64,000 nucleotides of DNA, from positions 3,348,001-3,412,000 of the forward strand of contig NZ_CP073318.1 in the NCBI RefSeq assembly GCF_018263855.1, in the 5' to 3' direction. Origin of the DNA: Kutzneria sp. CA-103260. Lineage in GTDB: Bacteria > Actinomycetota > Actinomycetes > Mycobacteriales > Pseudonocardiaceae. The position numbers were made by a program, and so were the translations under genes. The notes below the pieces were generated by a model. It was not told where the DNA came from. It made no database searches and worked only from the letters and a program-made list of their open reading frames with translations. Shown here in pieces: positions 14,254 through 21,500 of this stretch. Numbering within the stretch: position 1 is the stretch's first letter; each line of letters opens with the position of its first letter.

Positions 14254-14781
14254 ATGACACCGCCGGATCGCCGCAGGCGGGCCACACCCCAGGACCTGCG
14301 CGCCCTCACCCACCCGCTGAGCTGGCGAATCCTGCGGTTGTGCGTGGAAACACCCCGCACCAACCAGCAGCTCGCCGAACGCCTCGGCGTCGCCCCGGCC
14401 ACCCTGCTGCGCCGCGTCCGCGCCCTGGCCGACGCCGGTTTCCTCGCGGTCGAGCCGCCCCGGCAGGGCGAGCACGGCGCGTGGGAGCGGCCCTACCGCG
14501 CCACCGGCGAGACCTGGCACCTCGATCTCGGCACCGACGCGGGCGATCTACCGGGCCGGGTCGAGCTCGCCGTCGTCGACGCGCACCGGGCCGAGCTGGC
14601 CGAAGCCGACCCGACCGCGCCGCATCACACCCGCCGGGCCGTCCTGCACCTCGATCCTGAGGCGCACGCCGAGCTGAACCGGCGCGTCGACGAGCTGTTG
14701 GACGAGTTCAGCGCGCGGGCCACCGCCGATGGCACGCGCGTCTCGGTGCTGTGGAACGCGGTCGAACAACCGCCTCAGTAA
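14254..14781 (+). CDS. ArsR-like winged-helix transcriptional regulator
   Basis: A 175-residue protein with an N-terminal winged helix (DLRALTHPLSWRILRLC, then TNQQLAERLGVAPATLLRRVRALADAGFL) and a C-terminal ligand/dimer region of unknown specificity, a common actinobacterial helix_turn_helix/ArsR-like arrangement. ATG codons at 14245 and 14254 are both in frame. No Shine-Dalgarno site precedes either, and a TACGAT -10-like box spans the first, so a leaderless transcript starting at 14254 fits best. It is divergent from the M20 peptidase and ends convergently with the DUF6875-like gene, overlapping it by 7 bp. Confidence 0.85.
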   Translation: MTPPDRRRRATPQDLRALTHPLSWRILRLCVETPRTNQQLAERLGVAPATLLRRVRALADAGFLAVEPPRQGEHGAWERPYRATGETWHLDLGTDAGDLPGRVELAVVDAHRAELAEADPTAPHHTRRAVLHLDPEAHAELNRRVDELLDEFSARATADGTRVSVLWNAVEQPPQ

Positions 14782-15410
14782 GTCAGCCGCTGTGCGAGCT
14801 GCTTGCGGATGCGGGGCGGGATCTCCGGGGCGAACCGCCGGATGTAGCTCTCGGCGTGGGCCTTGTGGTCGACCAGGAACGGCAGGTCGAACACCACCAG
14901 CTTGCGGATCGCCAGCAGCGGCACCGGTGCGCGCAGCGCCCTGAACTCCGGGTTCCACAGCCCGGGGGCGTCGCACACCGGATGGAACTGGCCGATCATC
15001 AGGCCGTCCTCGACGAACTTGTCCTTGGCCACCCGTTGCAGCTCGTCCAGGCCGCTGGCATCGGTGTGGTCGAGGTGCGGCAACACCAGCAGCACGGTCA
15101 GCAGCTCGCGATCGGCGGCTGGCAGGGTGGCGCCGAGGCGTTCGTACCAGCCCCTGAGGCTTTCCACCGCCGCGCCGACATCACCTTCCCCCGACAGCGC
15201 GGCCAGATGGAACAGTCCCTTGTGGAGGGACGGTTGGGTGTACGGGCAGACCGGGCCGTTACGGCCGAGATCCGGATGCGGCGACACCAGATACTTCCGC
15301 GCCCAGGCAAGGATCTCCCGGACCGGCGACAGGTGCTCCTCCGGCACGTCGCCGGCGTCGACCTCGGCCGCCGACCAGAACAGCACCTGCGCCTGGTTCA
15401 CCGCGGTCAT
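14775..15410 (-). CDS. Probable DUF6875-type protein of the hydrazine locus
   Basis: The 211-residue protein has no motif that gives away a function. It contains a conserved-looking HPDLGRNGPVCPYTQPSL segment near residue 45 with a single cysteine, and a C-terminal basic helix. In general look it matches actinomycete proteins grouped as DUF6875, which recur in biosynthetic clusters; this assignment is from memory of the family's pattern. It is the last gene of the minus-strand arm: its ATG overlaps the stop of the flavin oxidase gene (ATGA), so expression is coupled to it. An accessory or carrier-interacting role in the pathway is possible but not shown. Confidence 0.6.
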   Translation of the reverse strand: MTAVNQAQVLFWSAAEVDAGDVPEEHLSPVREILAWARKYLVSPHPDLGRNGPVCPYTQPSLHKGLFHLAALSGEGDVGAAVESLRGWYERLGATLPAADRELLTVLLVLPHLDHTDASGLDELQRVAKDKFVEDGLMIGQFHPVCDAPGLWNPEFRALRAPVPLLAIRKLVVFDLPFLVDHKAHAESYIRRFAPEIPPRIRKQLAQRLTY

Positions 15411-16780
15411 GACCCGATCCCCTGCTCGAAGGTGAAGAAGCCGTCGGGATCGACTCGGCGCTTGATCTCCGCCAGGCGGGGATAGTTGTCGCCGTAGTAG
15501 GCCGTACGCCAGGACTTCAGGTCGGGATCGGTGAAGTTCAGGTACGAACGATCACCGCCGTACGGGGCCATGGTGTCGGCCAGCTCGGCCAGCCAACCGA
15601 GATTGGCATCCACCACCTCGCGGGAATCGCGCTCGGCCCACGAAGTGTCCATGGACAGCAAGAACATCGCGTCCCGGTGCGGGAACGCGGTGTCGCCGGC
15701 GGGCACTCGGTTGATCGCGCCACCCCACGAGAACAGGGCCGCGCCGCCGCCATCGGGATTGCCGCCGCCGGGCCATCGGCGCACCATCGCCAGCATCGCG
15801 TCGATGGCGTCCTCGGACAGGGGCTGGGTCAGCACGCTGGTGCGAGCCGCGAACGCGCCGGCCGCGGTCTCGTGCAGCAGATCGTTCTTGGCCTGCCAGT
15901 AGGTCCGGTCGTTGATCATCGTCCGGAACGGCTCGGCCACCGACAGGATCGGATCGAGGACCTCCTTCAGCGAGGCCGCCGAACCGAGGTGCTGCCCGAT
16001 GCACGAGACGACCGCGTCCGGGCCGGTGGTGCTCACACCGACCCGCGCCGCGAACGCGTCCGGGGCGGACCGCATGGTCCGCTGCACCACCGAGAACACC
16101 TTCTCCGCGTCCTCCATGTGCCACAGCAACACATAAGTCGCACAGTCCGTGACCGGTTGAGCCTGGAACGTGAACGACACGTTCACACCGAAGTTCCCAC
16201 CGCCACCGCCCCGACAAGCCCAGAACAGATCGGGGTTCTCGTCGGCCGAGCAGCGCAGCACCTCCCCGTCGGCGGTGACCAGAGTGGTCGCGACCAAAGC
16301 GTCGGCGGTGATGCCGTGCACCCGGGACGTGGCGCCGACGCCGCCACCGAGGGTGAGCCCGCCGATGCCGACCGTGGCCCCGTTGCCGAGCGCGAACGCC
16401 ATCTCACACGGCTCGATGGCGGCGTACACATCGGACATCGAAGCCCCGCCACCGGCCGTCACCAACCCGGTCGAAGCGTTGGCGGACACGGTGTTCAGCG
16501 GACCGAGGTCAATCACCAGGCCAGGGCCGACCGAGTAGCCGGCATAGCTGTGCCCGCCGCCGCGAACCGCAACCCCCACACCGAGCTCCCGCGCCCACGC
16601 GATGGCCCGCTGCACGTCGACCACGGAGGCCACAGACACCACGCCGGCCGGCACAGTGGCCGCGAACCGCCGGTTGAACGGCAGGCTGACCGCGCCGAAG
16701 CCGCTCTCGCCGGGGCGGACCACCGTGCCGGCCACGGCTTTGTCGAGGCGCGTCCAGTCCTCTTCGGACGGTGACTTCAT
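15407..16780 (-). CDS. BBE-family FAD-linked oxidase
   Basis: A 457-residue berberine-bridge-type oxidase. The FAD domain shows RGGGHSYAGYSVG, whose histidine normally binds FAD covalently, then TVGIGGLTLGGGVG and FWACRGGGGGNFGV. The C-terminal BBE element (YLNFTDPDL, then YYGDNYPRLAEIKRRVDPDGFF) is intact. The second covalent site, a cysteine in front of TVGIGG in bicovalent members, is glycine here (NGATVG), so a single histidyl link is expected. No signal peptide is seen. Such enzymes oxidise alcohols, C-N or C-C bonds in late biosynthetic steps. The ATG at 16780 overlaps the preceding stop by 4 bp and is chosen over a longer upstream frame. Confidence 0.88.
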   Translation of the reverse strand: MKSPSEEDWTRLDKAVAGTVVRPGESGFGAVSLPFNRRFAATVPAGVVSVASVVDVQRAIAWARELGVGVAVRGGGHSYAGYSVGPGLVIDLGPLNTVSANASTGLVTAGGGASMSDVYAAIEPCEMAFALGNGATVGIGGLTLGGGVGATSRVHGITADALVATTLVTADGEVLRCSADENPDLFWACRGGGGGNFGVNVSFTFQAQPVTDCATYVLLWHMEDAEKVFSVVQRTMRSAPDAFAARVGVSTTGPDAVVSCIGQHLGSAASLKEVLDPILSVAEPFRTMINDRTYWQAKNDLLHETAAGAFAARTSVLTQPLSEDAIDAMLAMVRRWPGGGNPDGGGAALFSWGGAINRVPAGDTAFPHRDAMFLLSMDTSWAERDSREVVDANLGWLAELADTMAPYGGDRSYLNFTDPDLKSWRTAYYGDNYPRLAEIKRRVDPDGFFTFEQGIGS

Positions 16781-17109
16781 CGGAGCTCTCTCACCTCTTC
16801 GAGGTAGGACGTGCCGGTGGCGGCGTGCGGGCCGTAGCGCTCCCACCGTTCGCACAGCCGGATCCGGCCGTCGTCGCCGACCTCCGGCGTGTTCACGGTG
16901 TGGCCGCAGATCACGTCGCCGGAGTCGAGCACGATCGTGTATCCCATGTGGAGGGTGTCCCGCTCGTCCCGCAGGCCGGTCACGGTGCAGCGCAACACTT
17001 CGCCGCCGGACACCTCGGTCCACACGACGTCGCCCTGCTGCCGGTAGACCGCGACCGGCGCGCCGTCCACGCCCTCCTTGCGGAACCGGCGGCCGCCGTA
17101 GTCGATCAC
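16777..17109 (-). CDS. Small N-acetylglutamate-synthase-like protein (uncharacterised)
   Basis: A 110-residue soluble protein with a beta-rich pattern: VAVYRQQGDVVWTEVSGGEV, GYTIVLDSGDVICGH, then CERWERYGPHAATGTSYLEEV. Proteins with this pattern are commonly labelled N-acetylglutamate synthase in databases, but they lack the GNAT fold and the label has little support; the shape suggests a small beta-barrel binding protein. The GTG start at 17109 overlaps the stop of the cupin gene (GTGA), and its own stop overlaps the BBE oxidase start (ATGA). Tight coupling to the cupin makes a partner or substrate-binding role in hydrazine chemistry a reasonable guess. Confidence 0.65.
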   Translation of the reverse strand: MIDYGGRRFRKEGVDGAPVAVYRQQGDVVWTEVSGGEVLRCTVTGLRDERDTLHMGYTIVLDSGDVICGHTVNTPEVGDDGRIRLCERWERYGPHAATGTSYLEEVRELR

Positions 17110-17498
17110 TGCCCACCACCGGCCGCGGCCCGCGACTCCTCCTGCCGCACGAAACCCTCGGACATCGCCCGGTCCCACCAGATCGCGTAGTACGCGAAGT
17201 CCTCGTCGCCGGCGTTGGTCAGGTGGTGCTCGATACCCGGCCGCAGGAACGCGATGTCCCCGGCGGCGAACTCGTAGCGCTCATCGGGAGTGACGACCTC
17301 GGCACGGCCCGTCATCCCGATGAAGATCTCGTGCTCGTGGTGGGCGTGCGTCACCGACGTGTCGCCCGGCCTCAGCACGCACCAGGCACCCTCGAACGGG
17401 GCCGTCAGCCCGTCCCACGGGTAGAGCAGCTTCATCTCCAGTCCGTAGGCCCGCACCAGGTTCTCGTGCTCCAGTCTGCGGATGTCCACCTCGGTCAC
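17106..17498 (-). CDS. Stand-alone metal-binding cupin, predicted N-N bond-forming half of a split hydrazine synthetase
   Basis: The 130-residue protein is one cupin barrel. Motif 1 is complete (G45, H51, H53, E57, G64 in GDTSVTHAHHEHEIFIGMTG) and motif 2 is GDIAFLRPGIEHHLTN with H91/H92, giving the three-His/one-Glu metal site. It ends in YYAIWWD. In known hydrazine synthetases (Spb40, Tri28, RHS1 types) a zinc cupin domain fused to a MetRS-like domain rearranges the O-aminoacyl ester of an N-hydroxy amino acid into a hydrazine. Here the cupin is a separate gene heading the minus operon, while the MetRS-like gene lies in the plus operon. Function is inferred from this context. GTG start with CGGAG upstream. 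Confidence 0.8.
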   Translation of the reverse strand: MTEVDIRRLEHENLVRAYGLEMKLLYPWDGLTAPFEGAWCVLRPGDTSVTHAHHEHEIFIGMTGRAEVVTPDERYEFAAGDIAFLRPGIEHHLTNAGDEDFAYYAIWWDRAMSEGFVRQEESRAAAGGGQ

Positions 17499-17559
17499 GT
17501 CGCACTCCGATCGGCCGGATCCCCATTTAGCAAGCCGGGCCGAGGCTATCCACGCGACT

Positions 17560-17599
17560 TTCCCCGCCGGTAGGGGAAGTTCTCCCCAGTCTCAGGGAA
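17560..17599. promoter_or_regulatory. Tandem operator sites upstream of the cupin operon
   Basis: Two imperfect dyads lie 60-100 bp upstream of the cupin start. Site 1 (17560-17578) is TTCCCC-N7-GGGGAA with a GCCGGTA spacer. Site 2 (17582-17599) is CTCCCC-N7-GGGAA-like. The CCCC blocks are 22 bp apart. The same motif, with the same 22-bp period, occurs before the N-hydroxylase operon at 18524-18563. The adjacent LuxR-type regulator is the likely binder. Confidence 0.65.
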
Positions 17600-17620
17600 A
17601 TCCGTTGGCCGGCAACGGGG

Positions 17621-18358
17621 TCAGCCGCGACCGAGGCCGGCGTCCCGGGCCAGCACGATGGCCTGCGCGCGGTCGGTCACGCCCAGCTTGCCCAACACCG
17701 ACGACACCCGGTTGCTGATCGTCTTGGGCGCCAGCGCGAGGTCACGGGCGATGGCCAGATTGGACTTGCCGGCGGCGATCCGTTCCAGCACCTGCTGTTC
17801 CCTCACCGTCAGCTGAGGGAACGGGTACGGCGCGTGATCGCCGCGCGAACTGAGCAGCGCGGCCAGCCGGCCGGCCACCGAACGTCCGACGATCACCTCG
17901 CCGTTGGACACCACCTCCACGCCGCGCAGCACCTGGTCCGCGTCGGCGTCGGCGGCCACCAGATAGCCCCGCGCGCCGGCGTGAAACGCGGCCCGCACGG
18001 CGGCGTCGTCGGCGATCGCCGTGACGACCAGAACCCTTGTGCGGGGCGCGATCCGGGCCACGTGACCGATCACGTCCTCGGCGGCGATCCGGCCGAACTG
18101 GTGCGGGTCGACGACCAAGATGTCCGGCCGGTGCCAGGCCACCTCGGCGAACATCTCGGCCGCCGTGGTCGCCTCGCCGACGACCGTGACGCCGCCCGAG
18201 CGCTCCAACATGGACCGGACACGGCGGCGTGCGACCGGCTGGGCGTCGGCCAGCAGCACCGTCACCGGGGCGGGCGCGACGCGGGCCGGGGATTCGAGGA
18301 GAGTTCCGGGCCGCCGAGCGGAAAACGGCGGCGGTTCCCGGTGTGCCGGGTGAGTCAT
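17621..18358 (-). CDS. LuxR/NarL-type regulator with an atypical receiver domain
   Basis: The 245-residue protein has a receiver-like domain (about residues 30-150) and a C-terminal LuxR helix-turn-helix (LTVREQQVLERIAAGKSNLAIARDLALAPKTISNRVSSVLGKLGV). The phospho-acceptor aspartate is present (ILVVD), but the acidic pair is reduced to one aspartate (LLADAQP) and the conserved lysine is replaced (GYLVAADAD where GYLLKD is usual). Normal phosphorylation is thus doubtful and it may respond to a pathway ligand instead. The N-terminal 30 residues are extra. It sits between the two arms of the hydrazine locus, and paired operators lie on both sides of it. No sensor kinase gene is adjacent. Confidence 0.88.
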   Translation of the reverse strand: MTHPAHREPPPFSARRPGTLLESPARVAPAPVTVLLADAQPVARRRVRSMLERSGGVTVVGEATTAAEMFAEVAWHRPDILVVDPHQFGRIAAEDVIGHVARIAPRTRVLVVTAIADDAAVRAAFHAGARGYLVAADADADQVLRGVEVVSNGEVIVGRSVAGRLAALLSSRGDHAPYPFPQLTVREQQVLERIAAGKSNLAIARDLALAPKTISNRVSSVLGKLGVTDRAQAIVLARDAGLGRG

Positions 18359-18523
18359 GTTGCCCCCAACGGTTCACGGGCTCCCCCCAGTGCCCGCCTG
18401 TCCAGGGCCGTAAAGCTAGCGAACCGCCACCTCAGGGCGTTAGTTGACGCGCCAAAGACCAGGGCCTTGATCCGGCCAATGCGCGTACTGGATACCGCTG
18501 AAAGCACGCGGGCCCCCGAGAGA

Positions 18524-18563
18524 TTCCCCGATGGACGGGCAAACCTTCCCTACCAACGGGGAA
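18524..18563. promoter_or_regulatory. Tandem operator sites upstream of the N-hydroxylase operon
   Basis: Site 1 (18524-18542) reads TTCCCC-N7-GGGCAA. Site 2 (18546-18563), read on the minus strand, is TTCCCCG-TT-GGTAGGGAA, nearly identical to site 1 of the cupin promoter (TTCCCCG-CC-GGTAGGGGAA). The two sites are 22 bp apart, as in the other arm. They lie in the 329-bp gap between the LuxR gene and the N-hydroxylase, 125 bp upstream of the latter. Nothing protein-like is seen in the rest of the gap. Confidence 0.65.
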
Positions 18564-18687
18564 ACACCGGAACCTAGCATCGAGTCACGAGCTGGTCACT
18601 CGCTCGACATGAACGGACATCGCGCGTCACCGCCGAGGGCCTTCCGCCCGGCGGGCGCGATCCACTCCCGACGAACGAGGTGTGCCT

Positions 18688-19965
18688 GTGACTGACCAAG
18701 AGGTGGGCTTGCTGGCGATCGGTGCGGGGCCGGCGAACCTGGCGCTCGCGGTGGCCATCGAGGAGTCCGGTTCGGACGCGCTGGCCGGCGAGACGCTGCT
18801 GCTGGACCAGAGCCCGGACATCAAGTGGCAGCGGGACCTGCTGATGCCGTGGGCGCGCAGCCAGGTGTCCTTCCTCAAGGACCTGGTGACCCTGCGCAAC
18901 CCGCGCAGCAAGTTCTCCTTCCTCAACTTCCTGCACGACTCGGGCCGGCTGGACGAGTTCGTCAACCTGGGCACGTTCAACCCGTTCCGCTGGGAGATCT
19001 CCGACTACCTGCAGTGGGTGGCCCGCTCGCTGGAGCGGGTGCCGATCCGCTTCAACGCACACGCCCAGCGCATCGAGCCGGCCCGCGGCGCGGACGGCTC
19101 GATCACCGGGTGGACGGTCACGCTGTCCGACGGGGACACCATCCGCTGCCGCGACCTGGTGGTCGGCGGCGGACGGGACCGCAACATCCCGGACGTGTTC
19201 GCCGACCTGCCGGCCGACCGGGTGATCCACAGCTCGCAGTACCGGACCAGGATCGCCGCGCTGCCAACGGAGGCGCCGCTGCGGGCGGTGGTGGTCGGCG
19301 GTGCGCAGAGCGCGGCCGAGATGTTCATGGCGCTGCACCAGAACCTGCCCAACAGCGAGCTGACCATGGTGGTGCGGTCGATCGGGCTGCAGAACTACCA
19401 GACCAGCAAGTTCGTCAACGAGCTGTTCTTCCCGTCCTTTGTGGACGTGTTCTACGACAGCCCGCCGGACGTGCGCCGGCAACTGCTGGATGAGATGCAC
19501 CTGACCAACTACGCCGGCCTGGCCCCGCCCTTCCTGGAGCAGCTGTACACGATGCTCTACCAACAGCGCGGCGTTGGCCAGGAAAGGTCACGGGTGCGGC
19601 CGCTGACCAAGGTGGTCGGGGCCCGTGTCGAGGACGGCGAGGTGGTCCTGGACCTGCGGGACCGAACCTCGGGCAAGGTGGAGCCCCTGCACTGCGACGT
19701 CGTGCTGCTGGGCACCGGGTACGACCAGCGGATGCCGGCCATGGTCCGTGACCTGGCCGACCGGGTCGGCCTGGACGAGATCACGGTCAGCCGCTGCTAC
19801 CGGGTCGACCTCGGCGACTCCACGTGGGGCGCCATGTACCTGCAGGGCGTCAACGAGGCCACGCACGGCATCGCCGACTCGCTGATCAGCGTGCTGGCCC
19901 ACCGGTCCCAGGACATCGTCGACGACCTGCTGGCCCGCCGCGGCGAGCTGAGGAGCGCCCGATGA
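18688..19965 (+). CDS. Flavin-dependent L-lysine/L-ornithine N-hydroxylase
   Basis: A 425-residue N-hydroxylating monooxygenase of the IucD/SidA/PvdA family. The FAD site is near the start (LAIGAGPANLALAVAI), followed by the family segment QVSFLKDLVTLRNPRSKFSFLNFL, an NADPH site around residue 205 (VVGGAQSAAEMF) and the C-terminal LLGTGYD motif. It should convert the side-chain amine of lysine (or ornithine) to the hydroxylamine using NADPH and oxygen. Followed at once by the MetRS-like gene, it matches the first step of hydrazine formation, where N6-hydroxylysine is made (Spb38 type). GTG 18688 is chosen over GTG 18682 because GAGG lies seven bases upstream. Confidence 0.9.
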   Translation: MTDQEVGLLAIGAGPANLALAVAIEESGSDALAGETLLLDQSPDIKWQRDLLMPWARSQVSFLKDLVTLRNPRSKFSFLNFLHDSGRLDEFVNLGTFNPFRWEISDYLQWVARSLERVPIRFNAHAQRIEPARGADGSITGWTVTLSDGDTIRCRDLVVGGGRDRNIPDVFADLPADRVIHSSQYRTRIAALPTEAPLRAVVVGGAQSAAEMFMALHQNLPNSELTMVVRSIGLQNYQTSKFVNELFFPSFVDVFYDSPPDVRRQLLDEMHLTNYAGLAPPFLEQLYTMLYQQRGVGQERSRVRPLTKVVGARVEDGEVVLDLRDRTSGKVEPLHCDVVLLGTGYDQRMPAMVRDLADRVGLDEITVSRCYRVDLGDSTWGAMYLQGVNEATHGIADSLISVLAHRSQDIVDDLLARRGELRSAR

Positions 19966-21500
19966 CCGACCGGCTGGTGATCATCTCCCCGGCGCCGACC
20001 GCCAACGGCGACCTGCACGTGGGCCACCTGGCCGGCCCGTTCCTGGCCGCCGACGTCTGCACCCGCTACGCCCGGGCAACCGGCCGGGAGGCCTTGTACG
20101 GCACCGGTATGCACTTCACCCAGAACTACGTGGTGACCGCGGCCCGCAAGCTCGGCGTGTCGCCGGAGCACCTGCGGGTCCGCTCGGCCGAGCAGGTGGA
20201 GCGGACCTTGGCCGCGATGGGCATCGAGGTGGACGGCTTCGGCTGCATCGGCGACCGGTTCACCAAGATGGTGCTGGACTTCTACCAGCGGCTGCACGGC
20301 CAGGGCCGGCTCAAGCTGCGCACCTGGCGCTTCCCGTTCCTGCCTAGCACCGGCGAGTACCTGATGGACGCCTACGTGCTCGGCGGCTGCCCGTTCTGTC
20401 TGGCCACCGGCTACGCCGGCATCTGCGAGAGCTGCGGCCTGCCGGTCGCCCCCGGCGACCTGATCGACCCGCGCTCGACGCTGTACCCCGACGAGCCGCT
20501 GGAGACCCGCGAGGCGGAGATCCTGGTCTTCCCGGTCGAGGAGTACCGAGCGGAGTTGGCCGACTACTTCGCGAAAACCACGATGCGCCCGCACATGGCC
20601 CAGATGATCGAGGACGTGATGGCCGGGCCGCTGCCCGACTTCCCCATCACCCAGCCGACTTCGTGGGGCATCCCGGCCCCGTTCCCGGAGGTGCCGGGGC
20701 AGGTGATCTACCCGCACATGGAGGGCATGCCGTGGAGCATGTTCACCACGGCGCTGGCCGCCGAGCGGCGGGGCGCGGTGCTGGTCTCGGACGACGAGTT
20801 GTGGCGCAAGGACTCCGGCACCACTGTCGTCTACTTCACCGGCCTGGACGCGACCTATCCGTTCGCGGTCGTCGGTACCGCGATGCTGACCGCCCTCGGC
20901 GAGCACGTGGTGCCGGCGCAGTACATCACCAACGACTTCTACGAGCTCGCCAACGAGAAGTTCAGCACCAGCCGGGGTCACGTGGTGTCCGGGCGGGAGC
21001 TGGCGGCCGAGGTGCCGCGGGACCTGATCCGCTTCCACCTGTCGGCGACCAGCCCCGAGTTCCAGCGCACCGACTTCACCCGCGAGGCCCTGGTCCGCGT
21101 CACCGAGTCGCGACTAGTTCGGCCGTGGAACCGGGTCGCCGCCGCGGTCGACACGTGGGTCGGTCGCGGACCGCTGCCGGTGTCCGAGCGGTCGCGGCAG
21201 TCCGCACAGCGCATGGTCGAGCGGTTCGCCGGCGGGTACGGAGTTCGGCGTTTCAGCCTCACGGCGGTGGCGTCCACCATGGCCGAACAGTTGGCGCGAC
21301 TGGACCAGATGGCCGCGGGGGCGACCAAGGAGAACGCCGGCGACCTCTGCCACGAGGTGGACGTGTTCCTCCGCTGCGCCGCGCCGGTGCTGATCGACCT
21401 GGCCGCCGCGGCGTTGCCGGACACCGCGATCCCGACCGCCTCGGACATCACGACGGTCACGCCCGCTCCCCTGCCCCGCCTGACCGGGGCCGGCGGCTGA
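19962..21500 (+). CDS. Methionyl-tRNA-synthetase-like enzyme lacking a cupin domain, predicted hydrazine synthetase subunit
   Basis: The 512-residue protein has class I aaRS signatures: HVGH at residues 19-22, a zinc knuckle with two CxxC pairs near residues 145-160 (CPFC, CESC), and KFSTS at 333-337, in which the second lysine of KMSKS is threonine. A helical C-terminal region follows. It is embedded in a biosynthetic operon, so it is not the housekeeping MetRS. In s56-p1, triacsin and formycin-type pathways a MetRS-like domain activates an amino acid (glycine, glutamate or others) and esterifies it onto an N-hydroxylysine; the fused cupin then forms the N-N bond. Here no cupin is fused. The ATG overlaps the hydroxylase stop (ATGA). 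Confidence 0.88.
   Translation: MTDRLVIISPAPTANGDLHVGHLAGPFLAADVCTRYARATGREALYGTGMHFTQNYVVTAARKLGVSPEHLRVRSAEQVERTLAAMGIEVDGFGCIGDRFTKMVLDFYQRLHGQGRLKLRTWRFPFLPSTGEYLMDAYVLGGCPFCLATGYAGICESCGLPVAPGDLIDPRSTLYPDEPLETREAEILVFPVEEYRAELADYFAKTTMRPHMAQMIEDVMAGPLPDFPITQPTSWGIPAPFPEVPGQVIYPHMEGMPWSMFTTALAAERRGAVLVSDDELWRKDSGTTVVYFTGLDATYPFAVVGTAMLTALGEHVVPAQYITNDFYELANEKFSTSRGHVVSGRELAAEVPRDLIRFHLSATSPEFQRTDFTREALVRVTESRLVRPWNRVAAAVDTWVGRGPLPVSERSRQSAQRMVERFAGGYGVRRFSLTAVASTMAEQLARLDQMAAGATKENAGDLCHEVDVFLRCAAPVLIDLAAAALPDTAIPTASDITTVTPAPLPRLTGAGG

Noticed and set aside
18688..19965. Assigning the N-hydroxylase to a siderophore or to piperazate (KtzI/KtzT-type) biosynthesis
   Set aside because: No NRPS, NIS synthetase, siderophore transporter or KtzT-like heme protein is nearby, while a cupin, a MetRS-like enzyme and an oxidase are.
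19962..21500. Reading the MetRS-like gene as housekeeping metG
   Set aside because: It is translationally coupled to an N-hydroxylase and an oxidase in a biosynthetic operon and keeps only one KMSKS lysine.
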